A stretch of DNA of 50,663 nucleotides from Deltaproteobacteria bacterium (GCA_024276935.1 JAJRWH010000007.1:1-50663), one strand, 5' to 3'. Positions 37,242 through 46,667 are shown, numbered from the stretch's first letter. The notes: generated by a model from the letters alone, not told the origin. Numbers and translations: made by a program.

Positions 37242-38501
37242 TTGGCAATCAATGCAATCAAGGGGATGAACGATATTTTACCAGGTGATGTTGAAACCTG
37301 GCAATTTCTGGAAACGGCAGCACGCAGGGTTTTCGGGACTTACGGATTTGCCGAGATTCGCACCCCGGTAGTAGAAAAGACAGATCTTTTCTGTCGCTCA
37401 ATCGGAGAAACGACAGATATCGTTGAAAAAGAGATGTATACATTCAACGATAAGAGCGATAACAGCCTGACCTTGCGCCCTGAAGGAACCGCTCCGGTGA
37501 TGCGGGCGTTTATTCAGAATCGTCTGCATACTCTTGATCCCGTCAACAAGCTCTATTATATGGGCCCGATGTTCCGTTACGAGCGTCCGCAAAAAGGACG
37601 CTATCGCCAGTTTCATCAGATTGGTGCCGAGGTGATCGGGGTGGAAAGTCCCCTGATTGATGCCCAGGTGCTGGCGATGCTGCATCACTATTTTTGTGAG
37701 ATCGGTATTGACGCGGTACAGTTGCAGGTCAATTCTCTGGGGTGTCCTGAGTGTCGTCCTGGTTATCGCCAGGCTCTGACTCTTTTTCTTGAATCCCGGC
37801 TTACCAGCCTGTGCACTGATTGCCAACGGCGCTACAAGACCAATCCCCTGCGGGTTCTCGACTGCAAGGTGCCGGGCTGTAAGGAAGCAACAAAAGAAGC
37901 CCCCTCGGTTCTGCAACATCTGTGCGTCAGTTGCGAAGATCACTTCAGCGCGGTAAAAGAAAACCTGACGGCCCTCGATATTCCTTTTGCGGTCAATGCG
38001 CGCATGGTCCGTGGTCTCGACTACTATGTGCGAACCACCTTTGAGTTGGTGACAGATCAGCTTGGTTCGCAGAACGCTGTTGCTGCGGGTGGTCGCTACG
38101 ATGGTCTGGTTGAGAGTCTGGATGGTCCGGCCCTGCCGGGGATCGGCTTTGCCATCGGTGTTGAACGTCTGGTTTTGATGAAGGTGTCAGCAAAAATTTC
38201 GGCACCACGTCCCGATATTTTTCTTGCTTCAGTGGGCCAGGAGGCGACAGAAAAAGCCTTTGTCCTGATGTCGCAGTTGCAGCGGGCAGGAGTGAGGGCC
38301 GAGATGGATTATCAGGGCAAAAGCCTTAAGGCCCAGATGCGGCGGGCCAACAGGTTGCAGGCCCGATATGCACTGATTCTGGGTGAGCAGGAACTGCAGA
38401 CCGGTCTTGCCGATTTGAAAGATATGGATCAAAGTTCTCAGCAGCAGATCAAACTTGGTGACCTGGTTGGCCTTATGGAGGGATCAGGTTCTTCTGCTTG
38501 A
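37242..38501 (+). CDS. hisS: Histidyl-tRNA synthetase
   Basis: 419 aa, standard length. Start residues AINAIKGMNDILPGDV are typical of bacterial HisRS. Class II motif 2 (MFRYERPQKGRYRQFHQIGAEV), HisA motif (RGLDYYVRTTFE, AAGGRYDGL) and motif 3 (GIGFAIGVERL) are present, followed by the C-terminal anticodon-binding domain (RPDIFLASVGQEATEKA). It joins His to tRNA-His. TTG start with AGGA 8 nt upstream, 13 nt after the adenylate cyclase stop, so probably co-transcribed. The next gene, aspS, begins 97 nt on, giving the common hisS-aspS pair. Confidence 0.96.
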   Translation: MAINAIKGMNDILPGDVETWQFLETAARRVFGTYGFAEIRTPVVEKTDLFCRSIGETTDIVEKEMYTFNDKSDNSLTLRPEGTAPVMRAFIQNRLHTLDPVNKLYYMGPMFRYERPQKGRYRQFHQIGAEVIGVESPLIDAQVLAMLHHYFCEIGIDAVQLQVNSLGCPECRPGYRQALTLFLESRLTSLCTDCQRRYKTNPLRVLDCKVPGCKEATKEAPSVLQHLCVSCEDHFSAVKENLTALDIPFAVNARMVRGLDYYVRTTFELVTDQLGSQNAVAAGGRYDGLVESLDGPALPGIGFAIGVERLVLMKVSAKISAPRPDIFLASVGQEATEKAFVLMSQLQRAGVRAEMDYQGKSLKAQMRRANRLQARYALILGEQELQTGLADLKDMDQSSQQQIKLGDLVGLMEGSGSSA

Positions 38502-38598
38502 CCTGACAGGGACGCTGTCCTTATAATCGCCGATTTGATTTCTCGCTGACCGCATAAAGATAACTGCGGATTGTAAAACAGATTTACGGAGGTTCCCC

Positions 38599-40386
38599 TT
38601 GAACGATACACTTGGAAACTGGAAACGGACACAACTTTGCGGCACTGTAACCGCTGAACAAATGGGTCAGGAAGTCTGCGTCATGGGTTGGGTACAGCGT
38701 CGCCGTGATCATGGCGGCCTGATTTTTATCGATCTGCGTGACCGGGAAGGTGTTTTGCAACTGGCCCTGGACCCGGATCGTGACCCGGAAGCCCATAAAA
38801 AAGCCGAGCAGGTTCGCAATGAATTTGTGGTGGCGGTCAAGGGGAAGGTTTCACCACGTCCTGAAGGGACAATCAACCCAAAGATGAAAACGGGTGAGGT
38901 TTAAATCGAAGTCAGTGAGCTCAAGATTCTCAATCGTGCTGAAACCCCGCCTTTCATGCTTGATGATTACAGCGAGGTCGCAGAGAATATTCGTCTGAAA
39001 TATCGTTACCTTGATCTGCGGCGGCCTTCGGTTCAGAAGAGTCTGATGTTGCGTCACCGGGTTTCCCGGACCGTGCGGCGTTATCTCGATGATCAGGGTT
39101 TTCTCGATATTGAGACTCCGGTGCTGACCAAAAGTACCCCGGAGGGCGCCCGTGACTATCTGGTCCCCAGTCGGGTCAACAGTGGTCAGTTTTATGCCTT
39201 GCCGCAATCACCGCAATTATTCAAGCAGCTCCTGATGGTGGCCGGGTTTGATCGTTATGCCCAGATCGTCAAGTGCTTCCGTGATGAAGATTTGCGGGCA
39301 GACCGTCAGCCCGAGTTTACTCAGATCGACTGCGAAATGAGTTTCGTCGATCGAGAAGATGTGATGACGATCATGGAAGGAATGATCGCCCGGGTCTTCA
39401 GCGATGGAATCGGTGTCGAAATTTCGCAGCCTTTGCCGCGTATCACCTATGCTGAGGCTCTTGACAAGTACGGGGTCGACAACCCTGATTTGCGTTTCGG
39501 GCTTGAACTGGTTGAACTGACCTCTATTGTCAAGGGGTGCGGGTTCAAGGTTTTTGCCAGTGTTGCCGATAAGGGAGGTATGGTCAAAGCGCTGAACGTA
39601 AAGGGTGCTGCGACTTTTTCGCGTAAAGAACTGGATGACCTGACATCCTTTGCTTCGATTTACGGAGCCAAGGGACTGGCCTGGGTCAAGATGACTGCCG
39701 ATGGCTGGCAATCACCGATCGCCAAGTTTTTCACCCCGCAAGAACTGGGCGAAATCGAGCAGGCACTGGGCGCAGAAGAGGGCGATCTGCTGCTGTTTGT
39801 TGCGGATACTGCCAAGATTGCCAATGAGTCACTTGGCCGTCTGCGTCAGCATTTGGGGCAGAAGCTCGGTCTGGCAAAGAAAAATGATTTCAGCTTCGTC
39901 TGGGTGACAGACTTTCCGTTGCTGGAGTGGGATGATGATGAACAACGACATATTGCCGTTCATCATCCCTTTACAGCTCCGCTAGACGAAGATGTTGCCC
40001 TGCTTGAAACCGATCCGGGTAAGGTTCGGGCCAAGGCTTATGACCTGGTGTTGAACGGGTCTGAAATTGGGGGTGGTTCGATCCGTATTCATGATCAGGC
40101 GATTCAGCAGAAGATGTTTGCATTGCTCGGGATTGATGATGAGGAAGCACGGGAAAAGTTCGGTTTTCTGCTTGATGCCTTAAGTTATGGTGCACCACCT
40201 CATGGCGGGATTGCTTTTGGTCTTGACCGCTTGACGATGATCCTGGCGGGCACAGATTCAATCCGTGATGTGATCGCTTTTCCCAAAACCCAAAAAGCGA
40301 CCTGCCTTCTTTCAGAAGCTCCGGGAGAGGTTGGTGAAAAGCAGCTGCAGGAACTGGGAATCCGTTTGCGTAAACCGGCGAAATAG
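38599..40386 (+). pseudogene. aspS: Aspartyl-tRNA synthetase interrupted by one in-frame TAA
   Basis: 595 aa if one TAA at 38902-38904 (codon 102) is read as a sense codon, the normal length for bacterial AspRS. Residues 1-101 are the N-terminal OB-fold anticodon-binding domain ([23 protein letters not shown]). After the stop the frame continues [21 protein letters not shown], conserved linker, then the catalytic domain with GAD insertion: [67 protein letters not shown]. From memory of related AspRS (GEVEVxV), the stop sits at a Glu or Gln, so GAA or CAA to TAA would suffice. The gene is normally essential, so a true null is unlikely unless another aspS exists; sequence error, suppression or a second copy must be considered. 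TTG start, GGAGG 5-6 nt upstream. Confidence 0.92.
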
Positions 40387-40447
40387 AAGAGCGCAGGAGA
40401 CTCTGCTGCGTGAGCAGGGTTCACTGCAAGATGAATAACGGGACTTG

Positions 40448-41101
40448 ATGTATCAGCGAATTATCCTATTAATGGCCGGAGTTTTTCTTGTGGCAGGCTG
40501 TGCCAGTCTGCCTCAGGTTGAGCTCGATATTGCACGTAGCGAAGTTGCCAAGGCCTATGCGGGCGGGGCAAAAGTCCTGGCTCCAGTTGAGTATGCCGCG
40601 GCTGCAAATGCTTTGCACGAAGCAGAGCTTCTTATTCATCGTAACGAATATCGTCAGGCTCGCACGCGGTTGAATCAGGCCTTGTTGCATGTGGCCAAGG
40701 CCTCAGAGCTGGCGCATAAAAAAGCTGCAGAGCTGGAATCCCGTCGCAAAGCGGCGGCCAGAAAAAAAGTGGTGGAAAAGAAACCGGTCAAAAAGTCGGT
40801 GGTGAAAAAAAAGCCGCCCAAACCAAAGCCAAAACCAAAACAGAAACCATCCAAACCTCAGATTGTCTTGCTTGACGAGGTGACGATTACAGCGGGTGAA
40901 ACACTCTCCAGTTTGGCTGCCCGCAAAGATATTTATGCAGATCCATTACTTTGGCCGTTGATTTACAAGGCCAATCGGGATCAGATCAAAGATCCGCAAA
41001 AAATATTCAAAGGGCAGGTTTTCACAATCCCGCGTGATAAAAGTGCGCAGGAACAAGAGGCCGCACGCAAAGAGGCGCGTGAGTCAAAACTTTTTCAATA
41101 A
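40448..41101 (+). CDS. Lipoprotein with DUF4398-like helices and LysM domain
   Basis: 217 aa. Lipobox LVAGC (Cys18) after a hydrophobic leader. Then come a helical segment about 25-95 of DUF4398 type (SEVAKAYAGGAKVLAPVEYAAAANALHEAELL), a Lys/Pro-rich linker (about 105-140, KPKPKPKQKPSKP) and a LysM domain about 145-200 (VTITAGETLSSLAARKDIY, WPLIYKANRDQIKDPQKIFKGQVFTIP). It probably sits at the outer membrane and binds peptidoglycan through LysM, the linker crossing the periplasm. ATG 40448 is used; the frame also allows a TTG just before. A strong terminator begins at its stop codon. Confidence 0.87.
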   Translation: MYQRIILLMAGVFLVAGCASLPQVELDIARSEVAKAYAGGAKVLAPVEYAAAANALHEAELLIHRNEYRQARTRLNQALLHVAKASELAHKKAAELESRRKAAARKKVVEKKPVKKSVVKKKPPKPKPKPKQKPSKPQIVLLDEVTITAGETLSSLAARKDIYADPLLWPLIYKANRDQIKDPQKIFKGQVFTIPRDKSAQEQEAARKEARESKLFQ

Positions 41102-41136
41102 ACAACAGGGGCCGTCTTTGGACGGCCCCTGTTGTT
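41101..41136. terminator. Strong bidirectional terminator between convergent genes
   Basis: AACAACAGGGGCCGTC (41101-41116) and its exact complement (41121-41136) form a perfect 16-bp stem with loop TTTG. The plus strand has TTTGGG and then a T-rich stretch (TCTATTTTTT) just after; the minus strand reads into T/A sequence. It separates the LysM lipoprotein gene from the convergent DUF4340 gene. Confidence 0.88.
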
Positions 41137-41141
41137 TGGGT

Positions 41142-42104
41142 CTATTTTTTCTGCTGACCTGAGTTCTTCTGGTCTGGCGTTGTCCTGTTCTTGACCAACT
41201 GTGAACGGGTGAAAGATTGCAACTGTTGCTTCAGGGTCTTGCTGATACTGAAGGTATAGGGCAGATTTGATACCTGCAACAGGGCGGTTGACGTATTCTT
41301 GGCCGGTTTTTCCGGGTCGAATAACTGGTACTTTCGGACCTTGCCATCTTTCAGGGTGAGAGTCAGGTTCAGGGTTTTTCCTGGTTGCGATGTTTTTTGT
41401 GGCCGGTCGACAATGTCGAGAATTGGCAGGGTGGCGAGACTCTGGACCAGTTCATCAACCTTCTTTTCCTGCATCTGTTCCGTTGGGGACAGTCCTGTGA
41501 GCTGCAGCTTTCCCTGTTGCCGCTCCAGACGGCAATCTGGCAGGTCGATACTGCTGATCTGGTCCGGTTTGATTTGCAGCTGTCGGGTGTCGATCCAATC
41601 TTTGGCTTTCAGACTGACCTTGTAGGTACTGAAAGGAATATCGTAAATCGTTTCTTCCCCTTCCAGCCGCGCATGGACCTTGCGGAAACCAGGTGAACTT
41701 CCCAGATACAGGGCCGCCAGGACTTTGTCGCCCGTCATGAACTTCACGCGTCTTTCATAGGCCTCATTGGCGACCTTGAAGCGTTTGGCAACGCTGTTGC
41801 TTTCGGCGACTGGCCAGGGCCGTTTGAGGGCATCCAGTGTTTTAAGCAGCTGCTCTATCTTTTGCTCGTTGGCCCGGGCAGAAAAATAATCCGGCAACTT
41901 CCAGTGTCCTGAGGTTTTATCCAACAGAATAGTTTTTTTGTCCGGGCCCTCAAACACTAGATGATTGACCTTGGTGATATCCAGGTTAAGGAGACTTTTC
42001 TCCCCTTTGAATCTGGCGAGCCCCTGGTCTTCATGCCTTAAAACGACAACCAGACCTGTTTGAATGGCCAGAAGCAATAGCAGAATGATTGTTGAACGGC
42101 GCAT
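41142..42104 (-). CDS. DUF4340-domain protein of a gliding-type ABC exporter
   Basis: 320 aa. One N-terminal membrane helix (TIILLLLLAIQTGLVVVL) and then a periplasmic region with the repeated DUF4340 pattern: ITKVNHLVFEGPDKKTILLDK, GHWKLPDYFSARANEQKIEQLLKTLDALK, and a second set further on (ISSIDLPDCRLERQQGKLQLTG). A basic, Gln-rich C-terminal tail follows (SQLVKNRTTPDQKNSGQQKK). It starts 2 nt after the stop of the permease-GldG fusion, the usual companion. Function in the family is unknown; presumably a periplasmic partner of the exporter. Confidence 0.85.
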   Translation of the reverse strand: MRRSTIILLLLLAIQTGLVVVLRHEDQGLARFKGEKSLLNLDITKVNHLVFEGPDKKTILLDKTSGHWKLPDYFSARANEQKIEQLLKTLDALKRPWPVAESNSVAKRFKVANEAYERRVKFMTGDKVLAALYLGSSPGFRKVHARLEGEETIYDIPFSTYKVSLKAKDWIDTRQLQIKPDQISSIDLPDCRLERQQGKLQLTGLSPTEQMQEKKVDELVQSLATLPILDIVDRPQKTSQPGKTLNLTLTLKDGKVRKYQLFDPEKPAKNTSTALLQVSNLPYTFSISKTLKQQLQSFTRSQLVKNRTTPDQKNSGQQKK

Positions 42105-42106
42105 GA

Positions 42107-44992
42107 TCAGATTCTCCCTTCAAGCATCAGTTGGTAGCGCTTCCGGATATGACGACGTCGCAGACGATCGGCAATAAAGACAAGCAGCAGACCAAACAGC
42201 GTGATCGTATAAACCAGATATTCATACTGTTGTTGAACTTCGCGGCTTAACGGCAGCAGGGTTCGCGCATAGTGACCACGACTGCGGATACTCAGCAGAC
42301 CGGGATCCTCAAGAGACCAGTCAATGCTGTTTTCAATCAGATTGAGGGCTCCCAGTTCCTGTTGGCCACCAGCACTTGCTGCAAGTTGCAGGGTCTGATC
42401 GCTGAGAAAATCATTCGAGCTGAACAGAATCAGGCGTGCCGATTCGGAAGAGTGGTCGATGACCGTAGTCAGCTGCGGTTTGTCCGGGGTTTGTGAATCC
42501 TTTTTGTCGCTTGACTTCCCGGGGAGCAACGGAGAGTCTTTGCCTTTGAACCAGGACTCAAAACGACCCTGAAGAGCGACTGCCAGAAGGTTCTCCCCCT
42601 GGTCTGTTGCCGGGGTGAAACCGGATCGTCCCGACTTGTCGATACGGGGAATAAGATCCAGAGAATCAGACACCCACGCCTGGTCTGAACTTTTCAGGAT
42701 CCAGTTGGCCTTCAACGGTCTGGTTTTCTGCTCGGTCAGGTGGATGGGTGTTGCCCAGTTGATCATGACGCGATTCAGGTTTGAACTGACCGGCAAATCG
42801 GGATTGAGACCCTTGCCTCGAACATCAATAAAGTAAGGATAGGGCACCATCCGCAGTTCCTGAATACTGAATCCTCCTACGTTGCGAGTCACAGGAATCG
42901 GAAAGGGCTGGTTCTGAGGATCGAGAACCATTTTTGAGTCCAGATTCAGTCCATTGTGTTGCAGCCATGTAAAAAGCGGACTTTCCTGTTTACTGGCGGT
43001 GAGGCTGTTGCGGCTGAGTTGAACCTGAACGGGGGATGTCGCCAGAAGCACTGTGCCACCTTTCATCAGAAACTGGTCGATGGCGAACAGTCCTTTGTCA
43101 TCAATATTCTGTGGAGCAACAACCATGAGAATGTCTGCCGAGTCAGGAATCTGGCCCTGACTCAGATCGACATCGAGAATATTGTGGTTGGCCTCCAGCT
43201 GCTGGCGCAAGGTTGCAAACCGGGGCGTATTATCCATTCCGAACTGGGCCATGTAGGGGTTGGTTGTTGATTTCGGTACCGCCAGTGCGACCGTTTTGAG
43301 ATAGCCGACCGAAAAACGCTTGAGAGTTGCCTCCAGATTTTGTTGCAGAGCTGCTCGGTTGAATTCATGGGGAAGAGGAACCTGAATTGTCTGCCCATTT
43401 TGACTGAGGGTCAGATAAAAATAGAAGCGTTTGCTGTCAAACAGTCCGGCCTGCATGGGACGGAAACCAAAATTTTCTTCAAGCTCTTTGGCGAGGACGC
43501 CATTGTCCGCCTGGGGATCCTTGATCTTGAATTGAAATTTGCCCTGGGATTGCCGGGACAGGTCTGTCGCCAGGTCTTTGAGCTGCTGTTTGAAGTCACG
43601 CAAAAAATCAGGAAGCTGACTCTCTGAAGAAATGTAGCCGGTCAAGCTGATGGGTTGAGTGATGGCAGCAAACAGATCGCCCCCACTTTGAAAGCTGGTC
43701 ATAACTTTTTTGATACTGCGGGTCAGTTCATATTCCGGATTACGTAATTCAACTTCAACACCCCGATCACCCTGCTGTTTCACTTCGATCAGATCACGGA
43801 AATCAAGGACCTGAAACTGGTCACCGTACTGGACCAGCAGATGGAAGTATGAATTGACCAGTGACGATTGGTAGCGGTCAGCAACCTGAAACGGAATCGA
43901 CCTTATGTTGTATTTCTGATTCGCTTCAGCTTCGAGCTCCGGGTTTTGTTGCGGATCAATAAACTCCACATGCACCTTGTTGCCTCCGGCAATCTGATAC
44001 TCACGAATCAAATCACGTAGTCGGGGAACCAGAGGCGCCAGCAGGGGATGAGTTTTGGCACTGAAATACCCCCGAATCAAAAGAGGTTGTTTGAGTTGCT
44101 GCAAAGAGTCGCGGGTGGCGGGTGAAATGGAGTAAATATGGCCGTCGGTAAGATCGATTCTGGCCTGATTGATCGGTTGCAACCAGAAATTGCCAAGCAG
44201 CAGATTGGCAACCAGCAACAGGCTGAGAAACCCCCAGCGACGATGATGCTTGCCGTCGGTTCCTGCCGCCCAGCGCAAACGTTCCAGGCTGAAAAGGGTC
44301 AGGACAAAGAAAACCCCGACCAGGCTCAGGTAATAATAGATGTCGCGCAGGTCGATGACACCACGGGTAATGGAATCGAACCGTGAGCCACTGCCCAGCA
44401 GTTTCAGTAATTCGGCGGTATGGTTGGTAAAGAAGGCCGTCAGCAGGTTGGAGCCGAGCAGATAGAAGATGCCACAGACGACAACGGTGGAAATCAGGCT
44501 GATAATCTGATTGTCACTACGGGCACTCAGAAAGATTCCGATTGAAATATAGGCAGCACCCAGGCAAAGCGTGGCCAGGTAGCCACCCCAGACAGGACCC
44601 CAGTCAAGGGGGCCAATGGTACTGACCAGCAGCGGCAGGGGCAGGGTGAGAAACAGGGCCAGACCCAGCAGGCTGAAGCAAGCCAGAAATTTTCCGCTTA
44701 ATACCTGAAATGGTGTGACGGGCAGGGTCATCAGATGTTCAATGGTCCCCATGCGCCGTTCTTCACTCCAGATGCGCATGGTGATTGCGGCAACCAGAAA
44801 AATCAACAGGATGGGCATCCAGGTAAAAAGTGGTCTGACATCAGCAATATTGCGGGCGAAAAAGGATTCAGCCCAGAAAACGATGAATAGGGTGACGAGA
44901 AGAAAAGTGCCAAGAAAAATATAAGCGACCGGTGAAGAAAAGAAGGCACCGAGTTCCTTGCGGGCGACTCTCAGGCTGTTATGCGGCAGCAT
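42107..44992 (-). CDS. ABC-2 permease fused to a GldG-type protein
   Basis: About 961 aa. Residues 1-240 are an ABC-2 membrane domain (FFSSPVAYIFLGTFLLVTLFIVFW, MRIWSEERRMGTIEHLMTLPVTPFQVLSGK and further helices), the GldF-like part. From about 260 there is a further membrane helix and then a GldG-like part (ARIDLTDGHIYSISPATRDSLQQLKQPLLIRGYFS, VHVEFIDPQQNPELEAEANQKYNI, VAPQNIDDKGLFAIDQFLMKGGTVLL), ending in a membrane helix (YLVYTITLFGLLLVFIADRLRRR). Start at ATG 44992, which overlaps the ATPase gene by 14 nt; upstream in-frame codons lie inside that gene. In Bacteroidota the GldF/GldG pair takes part in gliding; in this kind of organism the exporter's substrate is unknown. Confidence 0.9.
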   Translation of the reverse strand: MLPHNSLRVARKELGAFFSSPVAYIFLGTFLLVTLFIVFWAESFFARNIADVRPLFTWMPILLIFLVAAITMRIWSEERRMGTIEHLMTLPVTPFQVLSGKFLACFSLLGLALFLTLPLPLLVSTIGPLDWGPVWGGYLATLCLGAAYISIGIFLSARSDNQIISLISTVVVCGIFYLLGSNLLTAFFTNHTAELLKLLGSGSRFDSITRGVIDLRDIYYYLSLVGVFFVLTLFSLERLRWAAGTDGKHHRRWGFLSLLLVANLLLGNFWLQPINQARIDLTDGHIYSISPATRDSLQQLKQPLLIRGYFSAKTHPLLAPLVPRLRDLIREYQIAGGNKVHVEFIDPQQNPELEAEANQKYNIRSIPFQVADRYQSSLVNSYFHLLVQYGDQFQVLDFRDLIEVKQQGDRGVEVELRNPEYELTRSIKKVMTSFQSGGDLFAAITQPISLTGYISSESQLPDFLRDFKQQLKDLATDLSRQSQGKFQFKIKDPQADNGVLAKELEENFGFRPMQAGLFDSKRFYFYLTLSQNGQTIQVPLPHEFNRAALQQNLEATLKRFSVGYLKTVALAVPKSTTNPYMAQFGMDNTPRFATLRQQLEANHNILDVDLSQGQIPDSADILMVVAPQNIDDKGLFAIDQFLMKGGTVLLATSPVQVQLSRNSLTASKQESPLFTWLQHNGLNLDSKMVLDPQNQPFPIPVTRNVGGFSIQELRMVPYPYFIDVRGKGLNPDLPVSSNLNRVMINWATPIHLTEQKTRPLKANWILKSSDQAWVSDSLDLIPRIDKSGRSGFTPATDQGENLLAVALQGRFESWFKGKDSPLLPGKSSDKKDSQTPDKPQLTTVIDHSSESARLILFSSNDFLSDQTLQLAASAGGQQELGALNLIENSIDWSLEDPGLLSIRSRGHYARTLLPLSREVQQQYEYLVYTITLFGLLLVFIADRLRRRHIRKRYQLMLEGRI

Positions 44993-45923
44993 CGTTGACC
45001 TCCTGCGTGGTGATGTCATGGAAGATCTTTTCGAGGGTCCGTTCCTCAGTTTGCAGGGCGAAGAGCTTCCAGCCTCCGGTGATAATTCTGTGTGCAATCT
45101 GCGGTGCCAGATCCTGATGACTCTGCTCGGGTAACAGGCGGTAGCACCGCGCTTGTGATGAACGTTCTCCCAGGGGTTCTATCTGGCTCAGTTGTGGCAA
45201 GTTCTGGAGGCATTGATGGAGTTCTGTCGTTGACGCATCTGTTGTAAGCAGCAGCCCCTTGCTGCGGGTCAGTTCTGCCAGCCGGGCATCCAGGGCGAGT
45301 CGGCCACGACGCAGGATCAGCACACGATCACAGGTTGCTTCGACTTCCTGTAGAATATGAGTCGAGACAATAACGGTTGCTTGCTTTCCCAGCTGTTTTA
45401 TCAATTCTCGCATCTGTTCAATCTGTCCCGGATCGAGACCGTTGGTTGGTTCATCCAGAATCAGGATCTGGGGTTTGTGCAACAACGCCTGGGCTACACC
45501 TACCCGTTGGCGGTAGCCGCGCGAGAGTGTTCCTATGGTGGCCAGGGCTTTTTCGTACAGCCCTGTTTGCTCAATGGTTTGGTGAATGGCCTGTTGGCGT
45601 TGTGAACCGGTCAGTCCGCGCAGGCAGGCACAGTAATCAAGATAGTCAATGACGGTCATCTCTGGATAAACCGGGCAGTTTTCGGGCAGGTAGCCGATCA
45701 TCTGCCTTGCACTTAGCGGGTCGTCTTCGAGGTTTTTGCCGGCAATGTAAATACGGCCTTTATCTGGTTCAAGAAAACCGGTAATCATTTTCATGATTGT
45801 GGACTTTCCGGCGCCGTTATGACCCAGCAGGCCAACAATTTCACCGCGACCAATACGGAAAGATATCTGGTCTACAGCAAGAAAGTTGCCGTAACGACGG
45901 CGGATTTTCTGGACTTCAATCAT
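44979..45923 (-). CDS. ABC transporter ATP-binding protein (GldA-like)
   Basis: 314 aa. Walker A GHNGAGKST, Q-loop region GYLPENCPVYPEMTVIDYLDY, signature LSRGYRQRVG, Walker B ILILDEPTNGLD, and switch His in VSTHILQEVEATCD. A C-terminal extension of about 85 residues is typical of the GldA-type group. It energises the permease-GldG fusion downstream, with which it overlaps by 14 nt. Start at ATG 45923 (MIEVQKIRRRYG) with GGGGA 6 nt upstream; earlier in-frame codons lack a ribosome site. Confidence 0.92.
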   Translation of the reverse strand: MIEVQKIRRRYGNFLAVDQISFRIGRGEIVGLLGHNGAGKSTIMKMITGFLEPDKGRIYIAGKNLEDDPLSARQMIGYLPENCPVYPEMTVIDYLDYCACLRGLTGSQRQQAIHQTIEQTGLYEKALATIGTLSRGYRQRVGVAQALLHKPQILILDEPTNGLDPGQIEQMRELIKQLGKQATVIVSTHILQEVEATCDRVLILRRGRLALDARLAELTRSKGLLLTTDASTTELHQCLQNLPQLSQIEPLGERSSQARCYRLLPEQSHQDLAPQIAHRIITGGWKLFALQTEERTLEKIFHDITTQEVNDAAA

Positions 45924-46096
45924 GGCAGTCCCCTTTCTCTTTTTAACTCGGACAAGATTTACCCCTGTTGATTCAGCTCTGATGTTCAAGCCTTTGTCGG
46001 TGACAAAAGATTATGAATGAATGTTGGACAGTTTTTGCCTGATCATCCAGAGGATGGGTCAGGACGAAACAGGCAGAAATCTGGCCAGCCAGTAAA

Positions 46097-46441
46097 TCAG
46101 GAGAAAAGGAGGCCAGGAGGAGGTCGGGAGAGGGGAATACTGTAGAGGGCTTTTGTGATGTGGCATGTGATAGGGAATGTCGGCAGTCTGGGCAGGTCTA
46201 TTGAGGATAACAGCGAAATTTCTGGCCGGGTCGCCAGAAGAAGATCGGAAAAATCATCGCTATCAGAGGTTGAGAACAGCTGGTGGGTTGGATGAAGGCT
46301 TGTTGCCGTACAGGTGATTTGCTGTTGGACCTGCTTGTCCGAACAGGCTGTTGGCAGCAACAACAGATTGGCAAACAGCAGGACTGCAGCCAGAATGCAG
46401 GTGAGTGCGGCAGTCAACTGTTTTGAGGTGCTTGAATTCAT
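46097..46441 (-). CDS. Small exported hypothetical protein, 114 aa
   Basis: The frame opens with an ATG preceded by a weak GTGAG ribosome site, then an N-terminal hydrophobic segment (LTAALTCILAAVLLFANLLLL) ending PTAC-SDKQ. It could be a signal peptide, possibly lipidated at that Cys, although the lipobox is imperfect. The rest is Ser/Thr/Pro-rich (SDSDDFSDLLLATRP, IPLSRPPPGLLF) with no recognised fold. It lies 173 nt upstream of the ABC ATPase gene on the same strand. It could be a real small secreted protein or a chance frame. Confidence 0.45.
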   Translation of the reverse strand: MNSSTSKQLTAALTCILAAVLLFANLLLLPTACSDKQVQQQITCTATSLHPTHQLFSTSDSDDFSDLLLATRPEISLLSSIDLPRLPTFPITCHITKALYSIPLSRPPPGLLFS

Positions 46442-46667
46442 TTTCTCACAGGTCCATGCAAACAATCACAGCGTCGCCGATTTATTCAATACACCTGACA
46501 TGGAAAATCTGTCAAGGGCAGTTTTTGTCATGGCTGACGTGGGGACTTTCTCTTGGCAAAAGTATTTGCACGGACGGAAATACAAGGGTTGTTTCAGGGG
46601 CTGGCAAGAATTTTTCACGCCAGTAAAAAACCCGATGTCTACGCAACGGATTCTGCCCCCTTTTAAC
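46442..46667. other. Intergenic stretch upstream of the icd promoter, nothing recognised
   Basis: Short, overlapping frames on both strands have no ribosome site or recognisable product, and no strong hairpin was seen. The icd promoter begins at 46668. Confidence 0.4.

Noticed and set aside
2965-40386. An altered genetic code explaining the in-frame stops
   Set aside because: TAA, TAG and TGA are all involved, and all three also end intact genes in this window (for example icd TGA, mdh TAG, SH3-protein TAA).
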